14,942 nt of DNA from Bog-756 sp035531955 (GTDB lineage Bacteria > Actinomycetota > Acidimicrobiia > Acidimicrobiales > RAAP-2). The notes beneath the pieces are model-generated. The model was not told where the DNA came from and made no database searches. It saw only the letters and a list, made by a program, of their open reading frames with translations. A program made the position numbers and the translations under genes. Where the stretch lies: assembly GCA_035531955.1 (NCBI GenBank), contig DATKRZ010000089.1, positions 1 through 14,942 of the forward strand, in the 5' to 3' direction. This document shows, in pieces, positions 1-5,482 of the stretch; the first letter of the stretch is position 1, and each line of letters begins with the position of its first letter.

Positions 1-357
1 GAGGAAGCGGGCCCTCTGCCCGGGGGTCCCGTACCGGATGATGGTCGGGCCGATGAGCCCTTCCCCGAGGATGCTCACCCGTCCGGGGGCCCGGGCCCGC
101 ACGTACTCCTCATTGAAGATGACCTGGTGGGCGATGCTCGCCCCCCGGCCCCCGTGCTCGATCGGCCACCCGATGCCGATCCAGCCGTCAGCGGCCAGGA
201 CCTTCTCCCATTCGAGGCGGACCTCGAAACCGAACGTCTCATCGCCCGAACCACCGCGCCCACCCAGGTCGGCGTACTCACCGACCACGTGGCCGGCGAG
301 CCAGGTCCGGACCTCTCTGCGGAAGTCCTCGTCCTCGGGTCGGTCTCGGAGATCCAT
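1..357 (-). CDS. Acyl-CoA dehydrogenase, N-terminal part (runs off the window)
   Basis: This is the first 119 codons of a flavin-dependent acyl-CoA dehydrogenase, which would put the first double bond into an acyl-CoA thioester in fatty-acid or sterol side-chain beta-oxidation. The minus-strand frame is open from an ATG at 357 to the window edge. It reads MDLRDRPEDEDFRREVRTWL at the start, the usual alpha-helical N-domain beginning. Further on come GWIGIGWPIEHGGRG (the conserved W-P-x-x-x-G-G turn), IFNEEYVRARAP, and GLIGPTIIRYGTPGQRARFL, where GTPGQRxRFL is a strong family signature. The FAD-binding middle domain and the catalytic base lie outside the window, so the subfamily and substrate cannot be set. 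It is divergent from msrB across a 273-base gap. The start is supported by family length. Confidence 0.9.
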   Translation of the reverse strand, partial: MDLRDRPEDEDFRREVRTWLAGHVVGEYADLGGRGGSGDETFGFEVRLEWEKVLAADGWIGIGWPIEHGGRGASIAHQVIFNEEYVRARAPGRVSILGEGLIGPTIIRYGTPGQRARFL

Positions 358-630
358 GGCGACAGCGCTTCCTGTGGCTTCTGAGCGGGGCGGGATGAAC
401 GGGACCGGGTACCGCACCCATCTCGGGGGACCACCCGGTGACCACCGTCCTCTGCCGGAGACCGGCAAATCTGACGCGACGTTAGCAAAGGGGTTTCGAG
501 CCCTCGGAGGATTCGCATGCGGGTGGGTACACGGGAACAGCCGGGCCCGACCGAGCGTTCCCTACAGTGATCGTTGTCGAGCCGGTGCGTGGGGTTCGCC
601 CACGGTCGGCCGGCAGAAGGAGGAGCACCC

Positions 631-1074
631 ATGAGCGAAATCACCGGAACCGAAACCGGGGACGAGGTCGAGGCGGGGGGCCGGATCGAGCTGACCGAGG
701 ACGAATGGCGGGAGAGGCTCTCGCCCGAGCGCTTTGCCGTGCTGCGCCAGAAGGGCACCGAGCCGGCATGGTCCGGTGAGCTGCTCCACGTCGAGGGCAG
801 CGGCATGTTCACCTGCGCCGGCTGTGGGTCCGGCCTCTTCCCGAGCGATACGAAGTTCGAGTCCGGATCGGGCTGGCCGAGCTTCTACCGGGCCCTCGAT
901 GAGGGGGTCATCAACGAGCACGAGGACAAGAGCCTCGGCATGAAGAGGACCGAGATCACCTGCGCCCGGTGCGGCGGGCACCTGGGCCATGTGTTCCCCG
1001 ACGGTCCCGGACCGACCGGACAGCGCTACTGCGTCAACTCCCTCTCGATCGAGTACGAGCCCGACAAGGGCTGA
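631..1074 (+). CDS. msrB: Peptide-methionine (R)-S-oxide reductase MsrB
   Basis: This cytosolic repair enzyme reduces the R-epimer of methionine sulfoxide in proteins and is recycled by thioredoxin. The 147-residue product covers the whole MsrB fold. Two zinc-binding CxxC pairs sit at C62/C65 (CAGC) and C111/C114 (CARC). The GSGWPSF substrate loop is at 79-85, GHLGHVFPDGP is near 116-126, and the catalytic cysteine is C134 in RYCVNS. The frame is open upstream to an ATG at 574. The start at 631 is preferred because AGAAGGAGG lies just upstream and the intervening residues do not look like protein. The N-terminal 20 residues are acidic and poorly conserved. It appears monocistronic, divergent from the acyl-CoA dehydrogenase and convergent with the next ORF. 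It fits with the rubrerythrin and peroxide-type regulator further right. Confidence 0.96.
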   Translation: MSEITGTETGDEVEAGGRIELTEDEWRERLSPERFAVLRQKGTEPAWSGELLHVEGSGMFTCAGCGSGLFPSDTKFESGSGWPSFYRALDEGVINEHEDKSLGMKRTEITCARCGGHLGHVFPDGPGPTGQRYCVNSLSIEYEPDKG

Positions 1075-1122
1075 GCCACCGCTGCCGGCCGCGATGAGGC
1101 GGGCGGCGGCGGGCGGCGCCAG

Positions 1123-1332
1123 TCACCCGGCGGTCAGCCGGTCCTCGAGGAGCTCGAACAGATCGCCGAGAGCGTCGGCCTCAGCGGTCCTCCCGGCCCG
1201 GAGCAGCCATCGGTCGGCGTCGGCAAGGGCCTGGCAGGCGCCGAACGCCTCCCGCTTGCTCAGCGCGACGCAGGGCCCGAACCGTGCCGGCGTGGCCGGC
1301 CGGGTCCCGTCAGGGGCATCGACTGCGCTCAT
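1123..1332 (-). CDS. Small hypothetical protein (69 aa)
   Basis: I do not recognise this family. The 69-residue product begins MSAVDAPDGTRPATP and becomes helical and more constrained from about residue 18 (CVALSKREAFGACQALADAD). It ends with an acidic helix (ALGDLFELLEDRL) and has two cysteines, C21 and C33. The start is well supported: AGGAAGGAAG lies about ten bases upstream of the ATG at 1332. The longer reading to 1443 lacks such a site and adds a low-complexity Pro/Ala/Gly stretch. It lies downstream of ssb on the same strand and could be cotranscribed, and it is convergent with msrB. The composition suggests a small soluble helical protein; no catalytic motif is visible. Confidence 0.65.
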   Translation of the reverse strand: MSAVDAPDGTRPATPARFGPCVALSKREAFGACQALADADRWLLRAGRTAEADALGDLFELLEDRLTAG

Positions 1333-1510
1333 CGCACCACTTCCTTCCTGTGCTCGGCCATCGGTGCGACCGGCGGCCCGGCGGCATGGGGCTGCCGGAC
1401 CGGAGCCGGGCGACGACGGCAACCACGGCGCCACCGGCGACAACCGCTGCCGCCACCACCGTGCCGGTGGTGGCGGCAGGCCAGCCGAGCCACATGAGGG
1501 GCATGCCCAT
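1310..1510 (-). CDS. Possible tiny single-pass membrane protein (66 aa)
   Basis: The ORF starts at an ATG (MGMPLMWLGW) 48 bases after the ssb stop and encodes one strongly hydrophobic Ala/Val/Gly segment at about residues 6-35, followed by a basic Arg-rich tail. It overlaps the start of the 69-residue ORF by 23 bases and contains that gene's ribosome binding site. I see no convincing ribosome binding site for this ORF itself. Its middle coincides with a perfect 15-base inverted repeat at 1447-1479, so the open frame could be a by-product of a transcription terminator behind ssb. The hydrophobic segment followed by positive charges favours a real small membrane protein, but the call is weak. 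Confidence 0.35.
   Translation of the reverse strand: MGMPLMWLGWPAATTGTVVAAAVVAGGAVVAVVARLRSGSPMPPGRRSHRWPSTGRKWCDERSRCP
1447..1479 (-). terminator. Perfect 15-bp inverted repeat, possible ssb terminator
   Basis: The arms CTGCCGCCACCACCG (1447-1461) and CGGTGGTGGCGGCAG (1465-1479) are exactly complementary around a 3-base loop. In RNA this is a very stable hairpin, starting 79 bases beyond the ssb stop codon on the minus strand. No T-run follows on the minus strand, so it would be a U-less terminator or a processing/stability hairpin. It also lies inside the small hydrophobic ORF, where alternating Ala, Thr and Val codons could produce such a palindrome by chance. Confidence 0.4.
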
Positions 1511-1557
1511 CTTGGACGCGGAACCGGCGGACGGCTCGACGGGCCGAGGGGTGGGTG

Positions 1558-2016
1558 TCAGGCCTTGGCCCCGATCGGGTCGTCGGCAGGATCGCTCCCG
1601 CCGGGTCCAGTCTCGGGCCCGGCTCCGTCGCCATTGCCATCGGCGGCCTGATGTCGCTCGATCCGGTGCACATCGACGGTGGCGAACCGGAGGCTGGCCC
1701 CGACCTCGTCCGCCACGATCTCCACCTTGAAGCGCCGGTCTCCCTCCTCGGTCTCCCAACTGCGCTGCTCGAGGCGACCGGTCACGACCACCCGCATCCC
1801 CTTGGTGAGGCTGAGCGCCACGTTCTCGGCCAGGTCGCGCCAGGTCACCACGTCGAAGAACGACGTCGACTCCTCCCACTCGTTGGTCTCGCGGTTCTGC
1901 CACCGGCGGTTGACCGCGACCCCGAGCGAGGTGGTGGCCTGTCCCTCGCGTGTGTAGCGGATCTCCGGGTCGCGGGTCAGGTTGCCGATGATGGTGGTGG
2001 TTGATGCCGTAGTCAC
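1558..2016 (-). CDS. ssb: Single-stranded DNA-binding protein (paralogue without canonical acidic tip)
   Basis: This OB-fold protein binds single-stranded DNA in replication, repair or recombination. The 152-residue product has the typical order: IIGNLTRDPEIRYT at about 9-22, LGVAVNRRW at 31-39, FFDVVTWRDLAENV at 53-66, GMRVVVTGRLEQRSW at 73-87 and VEIVADEVGASL at 98-109. A Gly/Asp-rich tail follows. The GTG start at 2016 is preferred over the ATG at 2139 because AAGGGGAGCAC precedes it and the family N-terminus begins here. The end reads DPADDPIGAKA. Housekeeping SSBs normally finish with an acidic tip such as DDDIPF that recruits repair proteins, so this looks like a secondary paralogue rather than the main replication SSB. 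It is divergent from the encapsulin operon. Confidence 0.92.
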   Translation of the reverse strand: MTTASTTTIIGNLTRDPEIRYTREGQATTSLGVAVNRRWQNRETNEWEESTSFFDVVTWRDLAENVALSLTKGMRVVVTGRLEQRSWETEEGDRRFKVEIVADEVGASLRFATVDVHRIERHQAADGNGDGAGPETGPGGSDPADDPIGAKA

Positions 2017-2370
2017 GTGCTCCCCTTGCTCTCGTGCACCGCAGTGCAGCTCCAAATGCTCCGCCGGTCGCTCGGTCGAGCGTCCGGTCGGGCCACCCGC
2101 CACGGGTGACAGGGAGATGATGGACAGCCGACCTTGCACCGGCCCGGCCCGGGCACTTGGCCGACAAGCTGGACGTGCACCTGGACCGGGACCTTGCCCG
2201 GCGCGAACCGACGGCTCCGGGCGAACGGAGGGCCCGGGCGAACGGAAATAGGTAGCGACCTACAATGTTGCGGGCGCGGGCGGGACAGCGATCCCGCGGC
2301 CGCCCTGCCGCACCCCGGAGTGCGGGCGCAGACCACGAAACGGACACCAAGACCACAGGGAAGGCTCACG
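2017..2370. promoter_or_regulatory. Divergent intergenic control region between ssb and the encapsulin operon
   Basis: This 354-base gap contains no convincing gene. On the operon side, a 13-base direct repeat (CCGGGCGAACGGA) occurs at 2217-2229 and 2234-2246. A degenerate third copy shares the core GCGAAC at 2203-2208. A TACAAT hexamer at 2261-2266 resembles a -10 box, and the last GCGAAC (2238-2243) lies exactly 17 bases before it. The dyad TAGGT-agcg-ACCTA (2249-2262) overlaps the -10. On the ssb side there is a small dyad, TGCAC-cgca-GTGCA (2035-2048). The leader from the predicted start to the first ATG would be about 100 bases. Confidence 0.5.
2238..2266 (+). promoter_or_regulatory. Candidate promoter of the cargo-encapsulin operon
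   Basis: TACAAT at 2261-2266 is one base from the -10 consensus. The -35 position with a 17-base spacer holds GCGAAC, which is far from TTGACA but is the repeated unit seen upstream at roughly one-and-a-half-turn spacing. This would suit a promoter needing an activator bound to the direct repeats. The dyad TAGGT/ACCTA between the two elements is well placed for a repressor. No transcription data support it. Confidence 0.4.
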
Positions 2371-3075
2371 ATGACTTGCCCCGCGAAGGGACCCTACGGG
2401 GACGACATCTACACCGAGCCCGACGCCGACCCTGACACGCTCTCCAACCTGGGCCCGCTCGCCCCGCTGGCCGGTGTCTGGGAGGGGGTCGGCGGGAAGG
2501 ACGAGCATCCCGGAGCCGGCGGCATCGAGCGGGACACATTCGTCGAGCGCTACGAGTTGCAACCGGTCGATCGCCAGACCAACGGGCCCCAGCTCTTCTA
2601 CGGCCTCCGCTACCACACCCACATCGTCAAGCCCGGGGAGATCGAGACGTTCCACGACCAGGTGGGGTACTGGCTGTGGGAGCCGGCCACCCACAACATC
2701 ATCCTCACCCTCGGTATCCCCCGTGGCCAGGTCCTGATGGCCGGCGGGGCGGCGGCGGCCGATGCCACCGAGTTCGAGGTCAACGCCGCCGTCGGATCCG
2801 AGGTCTTCGGCATCCTGTCCAATCCCTTCCTCGATCAGGTGTTCCGGACCCTCAGCTACCGGATGAGCGTGACGGTGCATCCCGACGGCACCTGGTCCTA
2901 TGAGGAGGAAGGGGTGCTGGCCATTCCCGACCGGGCAGAGCCCTTCAGCCACATCGACCGCAATACGCTCACCCAGGTCGGGGTGCCCATACCCAACCCG
3001 TTGGCCCAGGCCGATGCCGGGAGTGAAGGCCTCGGCATCGGCGACCTACGAAGCGAAGGAAGGACCTGCTCATGA
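2371..3075 (+). CDS. Heme-binding beta-barrel (nitrobindin/THAP4-like) protein, predicted encapsulin cargo
   Basis: The 234-residue protein matches the heme-binding beta-barrel family (formerly DUF1794, fatty-acid-binding-protein-like). Known members bind ferric heme and react with NO, peroxynitrite or peroxide. The GxWxG entry motif is LAGVWEGVGG at 33-42. Later come GPQLFYGLRYHTHIVKPGE (72-90), HDQVGYWLWEPA (95-106), IPRGQVLMAGG (116-126) and DGTWSYEEEGVLA (172-184). A histidine near the end, H194 in SHIDRNTL, is a candidate axial heme ligand by position only. After a Pro/Ala/Gly linker (206-219) the tail is EGLGIGDLRSEGRTCS. Its LGIGDLR core strongly resembles cargo-loading peptides of encapsulin cargo such as DyP peroxidases. 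The ATG at 2371 follows GGGAAGG. The stop overlaps the encapsulin ATG. Confidence 0.85.
   Translation: MTCPAKGPYGDDIYTEPDADPDTLSNLGPLAPLAGVWEGVGGKDEHPGAGGIERDTFVERYELQPVDRQTNGPQLFYGLRYHTHIVKPGEIETFHDQVGYWLWEPATHNIILTLGIPRGQVLMAGGAAAADATEFEVNAAVGSEVFGILSNPFLDQVFRTLSYRMSVTVHPDGTWSYEEEGVLAIPDRAEPFSHIDRNTLTQVGVPIPNPLAQADAGSEGLGIGDLRSEGRTCS
3031..3051 (+). other. Predicted encapsulin cargo-loading peptide (LGIGDLR)
   Basis: Residues 221-227 of the heme-binding barrel protein read LGIGDLR. Family 1 encapsulin cargo end in short peptides of the form L-G-I-G-S-L-(K/R) or close variants, which bind a hydrophobic groove inside the shell. Here it follows a flexible linker and lies seven residues from the C-terminus, in the gene directly before the shell gene. 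The identification rests on motif similarity and context. Confidence 0.8.
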
Positions 3076-3878
3076 ACCACCTGATGCGCGAGCTCGCCCC
3101 GGTCAGCGAGGATGCCTGGACCCAGATCGACGAGGAGGCCACCCGCTCGATCAAGCACTTCATCGCCGCCCGACGGCTCGTCGACTTCAAGGGACCGTTG
3201 GGATGGGACTACTCGGCGGTGGACACCGGTCGGATCGACCGTCTGGGCCACGGTGCGCTCGCCGGCGTGGAGGTGGCCCGGCGGCAGGTCATGCCGTTGA
3301 TCGAATTGCGGGCACCCTTCTCGCTGGCCAGGTCCGAACTGGACGCCGCCGAACGGGGGGCAACCGATCTCGACCTCGACGCCGTGGTGGACGCCGGGCG
3401 GGCGGCGGCCCTGGCCGAGGACCACCTCGTCTTCCACGGTTACCAACAGGGGGCCATCCGGGGCATTGCGGCCACCTCCCCCCATGAGCCGGTGGCCATC
3501 GGGGACGACTACGGCCGATACCCCGAGCACGTAGCCCGGGCGGTCGCCGTCCTTCGGGCCGCCGACGTCGCCGGCCCCTACGCCATCGCCCTCGGCGCCC
3601 GGTGTTTCACCGGGGTGACCGAGACCACCGAGCACGGCGGCTACCCCGTATTCGAACACCTGCGGCAGATCCTCGGTGGACCGGTGATCTGGGCGCCGGC
3701 CGTCGACGGCGCCCTGGTCCTCAGCCAACGCGGAGGGGACTTCGAGTTGACCGTCGGTCAGGATTTCTCCATCGGCTACCTGTCGAGCGACCGGGACTCG
3801 GTCGACCTCTACGTCGAAGAGAGCCTTTCATTCCGCATCAACACGCCTGGAGCCGCGGTCCACCTTGCCTACCAGTGA
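3072..3878 (+). CDS. Family 1 encapsulin nanocompartment shell protein
   Basis: This is an HK97-fold shell protein, once annotated as linocin M18-type bacteriocin, which self-assembles into a hollow protein cage around cargo enzymes. The 268-residue length is typical. Recognisable stretches are the N-terminal MRELAPVSEDAWTQIDEEA, ARRLVDFKGPLGWDYSAVDTG (33-53, the N-arm and E-loop start), GVEVARRQVMPLIELRAPF near 66-84, FHGYQQGAIRGI near 120-131, and the closing QDFSIGYLSSDRDSVDLYVEESLSF. The ATG overlaps the upstream stop (ATGA) and has GAAGGAAGG eight bases before it, within the cargo gene. Translational coupling with the cargo is therefore likely. The downstream crotonase start lies inside its last codons. 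Small T=1 shells are usual for this length, but shell size cannot be read from the sequence. Confidence 0.96.
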   Translation: MNHLMRELAPVSEDAWTQIDEEATRSIKHFIAARRLVDFKGPLGWDYSAVDTGRIDRLGHGALAGVEVARRQVMPLIELRAPFSLARSELDAAERGATDLDLDAVVDAGRAAALAEDHLVFHGYQQGAIRGIAATSPHEPVAIGDDYGRYPEHVARAVAVLRAADVAGPYAIALGARCFTGVTETTEHGGYPVFEHLRQILGGPVIWAPAVDGALVLSQRGGDFELTVGQDFSIGYLSSDRDSVDLYVEESLSFRINTPGAAVHLAYQ

Positions 3879-4650
3879 GGCTCCCCTGACCCATCGGTTC
3901 GGCGATGTCACGGCCACGGTGACCGGCAACAACGTGGCCGAAGTCGAGATGCACCGCCCTCCGGCCAATTTCTTCGACGCCACGCTGCTGGGCGCCCTGA
4001 TCGAAGGCATCGCCTGGGCCGCCGGGCGAGGGTGCCGGGCCGTGGTGTTGTGCTCGGAGGGGCGGCACTTCTGTGCAGGGTTCGACTTCTCCGCGTCAGG
4101 ATCTCCCGATCCCGGTGCCCTCCGAACGCTCTACGACCGGGCCGAGGAGTTCGTCGGCGGACCAATACCGGTTGTGGCCGCCGTGCAGGGTGGCGCCGTT
4201 GGTGGCGGGCTCGGCCTCGCTCTGGCGGCGGACTTCCGGATCGGCGCTCCGAACAGCCATTTCGCAGCCAACTTCGCCCGCCTGGGACTACACCAGGGCT
4301 TCGGCCTGTCCGCCACCCTGGCCCGGGTGATCGGCGGCCAGAAGGCGCTGGATCTCCTGTGCACGGGCCGCCGCGTCGGGGGCGCCGAGGCCCTCGGCAT
4401 CGGCCTCGTCGACCGCCTGGCCGACGACCCGCGACTCGGGGCCCGCGCCCTGGCCGCAGAGATTGCCACCTCCGCACCCTTGGCCGTCGCCTCCATCAGG
4501 AGGACCATGCGCGCCGGTTTGGTCGACGAATTCGGCGCGGCAATCGAACACGAGCGACTCGAACAGCTGGCGCTCATGGGCACCGACGACTTCCGGGAGG
4601 GAATCGAGGCCTCGCTGCAGCGCCGGGACCCGGACTTCTCGGGGCGATAG
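3865..4650 (+). CDS. Enoyl-CoA hydratase/isomerase (crotonase) family protein with atypical active site
   Basis: The 261-residue product is a complete crotonase fold. The oxyanion-hole segment HFCAGFDFS is at 68-76, the second element is AAVQGGAVGGGLGLALAADFRIG at about 105-127, and LCTGRRVGGAEALGIGLVDRL follows at about 165-185. Crotonases act on acyl-CoA thioesters. Aligned by eye to rat enoyl-CoA hydratase, both catalytic glutamates are replaced: the first by G117 (GGGLG instead of GGGCE) and the second by F137 (ANFARLG instead of QPEILLG). Ordinary hydration is therefore unlikely; isomerase, hydrolase or other chemistry is possible. The TTG start at 3865 gives a 14-base overlap with the encapsulin gene. 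A later GTG or ATG start would lose the first strand. There is no cargo-loading peptide at the end (RRDPDFSGR). Confidence 0.85.
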   Translation: MPTSEAPLTHRFGDVTATVTGNNVAEVEMHRPPANFFDATLLGALIEGIAWAAGRGCRAVVLCSEGRHFCAGFDFSASGSPDPGALRTLYDRAEEFVGGPIPVVAAVQGGAVGGGLGLALAADFRIGAPNSHFAANFARLGLHQGFGLSATLARVIGGQKALDLLCTGRRVGGAEALGIGLVDRLADDPRLGARALAAEIATSAPLAVASIRRTMRAGLVDEFGAAIEHERLEQLALMGTDDFREGIEASLQRRDPDFSGR

Positions 4651-4663
4651 GTCGGGGGCGGAG

Positions 4664-4687
4664 GCCCGGGCGATGCCCGTGCCGGGC
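4664..4687. terminator. Possible bidirectional terminator between convergent genes
   Basis: The GC-rich hairpin CGGGC-gat-GCCCG (4667-4679) is nested inside the wider pair GCCCGG (4664-4669) and CCGGGC (4682-4687); the two are alternative pairings. It lies in the 36-base gap between the crotonase stop and the DUF3501 stop, where both transcripts need to end. No T-run is present on either strand, and the region is so GC-rich that chance pairing is likely. Confidence 0.3.
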
Positions 4688-5304
4688 TACTCCCCGGCCA
4701 GGTCGCCCGCCAGTTCCGCACGGGTTGCATCCCCGAGCGATGTACCCGGCAGTCCCTCCGGGTACCCGAGGTGGTCGACCACCAGCCTCACCGGTCGGGT
4801 GGCGAACGCGCTGACCTGCTCGTCATTGAAGTGGAACCGCACATAGTGCACGGCAGAGGTGGTGGCTGGCCGGGTCAGATGGGCCTGATGGTCCTGGTCC
4901 GGGGTGGAGCTGACCACCTGCAGGGCATCCCCAGTTCCGATGTGCAGCTGACAGGCGCGCTCGATCCCCACCAGGCGCGGGAGCCAGGTCCTCAGCTGGT
5001 GCTCGGTGGTCAGCTCGAGGAACAGCGTGGCCGAGAGCACGCCCGGACCGGGGAGCAGCCGGTTGTAGACGTCGAGCTCGTGCTGGACCTGCTCGTCGGT
5101 GATCATCTTTTCGGCGCGGGCCATCTCCTGCACCTGGAAACGCATCGTCAAGCGGTTCTCGAAGGTGAGGGTGACGACAGGCCCGACGCTGATGCGGCGC
5201 AGCTTCTTCACCGCGATCACCCTGGCCCGGAATTCGGGGCGCTCGCGCTCGTAGGCGCGCTGGTCGACGATGTCGTCCAGGGTCAGCTGAGCTGTAGTGG
5301 TCAT
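4687..5304 (-). CDS. DUF3501 family protein
   Basis: The 205-residue protein matches DUF3501 by its core: LTLDDIVDQRAYERERPEFR (8-27), ISVGPVVTLTFENRLTMRFQ (38-57) and EMARAEKMITDEQVQHELD (60-78). NRLLPGPGVLSATLFLELT (81-99) is the family's most distinctive segment, and VHYVRFHF is at 152-159. No biochemical role is established to my knowledge. The family commonly lies beside rubrerythrin-like and Fe-S-cluster oxidoreductase genes, so a part in peroxide or redox metabolism is an inference from context. The ATG at 5304 has GGAGGGAGC upstream, and the longer frame to 5637 runs into rubrerythrin in another frame. It follows rubrerythrin by 178 bases, with a strong hairpin in between, so it may be expressed separately or by read-through. 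Confidence 0.85.
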   Translation of the reverse strand: MTTTAQLTLDDIVDQRAYERERPEFRARVIAVKKLRRISVGPVVTLTFENRLTMRFQVQEMARAEKMITDEQVQHELDVYNRLLPGPGVLSATLFLELTTEHQLRTWLPRLVGIERACQLHIGTGDALQVVSSTPDQDHQAHLTRPATTSAVHYVRFHFNDEQVSAFATRPVRLVVDHLGYPEGLPGTSLGDATRAELAGDLAGE

Positions 5305-5441
5305 CGGGAGCTCCCTCCGAGGTGTGGCGGGCCGGGCGAGCGACCTCGAACCCCGGTGATCCGCTGTTGGGGGCGGTCTGGGGTGGGGACACGGCCCCGG
5401 CCCACCGGACTTGCAGGCGATGCCCGGGTCCTTCGCCGTGT

Positions 5442-5476
5442 CCGACCAGTGATGAGGGCAGCGCGCCCTCGGTCGG
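5442..5476 (-). terminator. Strong bipartite hairpin after rubrerythrin
   Basis: The inner stem GAGGGC-agcgc-GCCCTC (5454-5470) is extended by the outer stem CCGACC (5442-5447) with GGTCGG (5471-5476). A one-sided 6-base bulge at 5448-5453 gives twelve base pairs in all. On the minus strand it begins six bases after the rubrerythrin stop codon, the classic place for a terminator or a 3' stability hairpin. No clear U-run follows. Confidence 0.5.
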
Positions 5477-5482
5477 TCAGGT

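Noticed and set aside
453..467. Hairpin TGCCGG-aga-CCGGCA in the gap between the acyl-CoA dehydrogenase and msrB
   Set aside because: A short 6-bp GC palindrome is common by chance here, and it lies at no gene end and near no clear promoter element.
563..568. TACAGT as a -10 box for msrB
   Set aside because: No acceptable -35 hexamer at 16-19 bases upstream, so not listed as a promoter.
2017..2139. N-terminal extension of SSB to the ATG at 2139
   Set aside because: The 41 extra residues match no SSB N-terminus, and the GTG at 2016 has a good ribosome binding site.
2260..2952. Minus-strand frame of 230 codons opposite the heme-barrel gene
   Set aside because: The plus-strand frame carries a clear protein family and a cargo tag; this frame has no recognisable domain.
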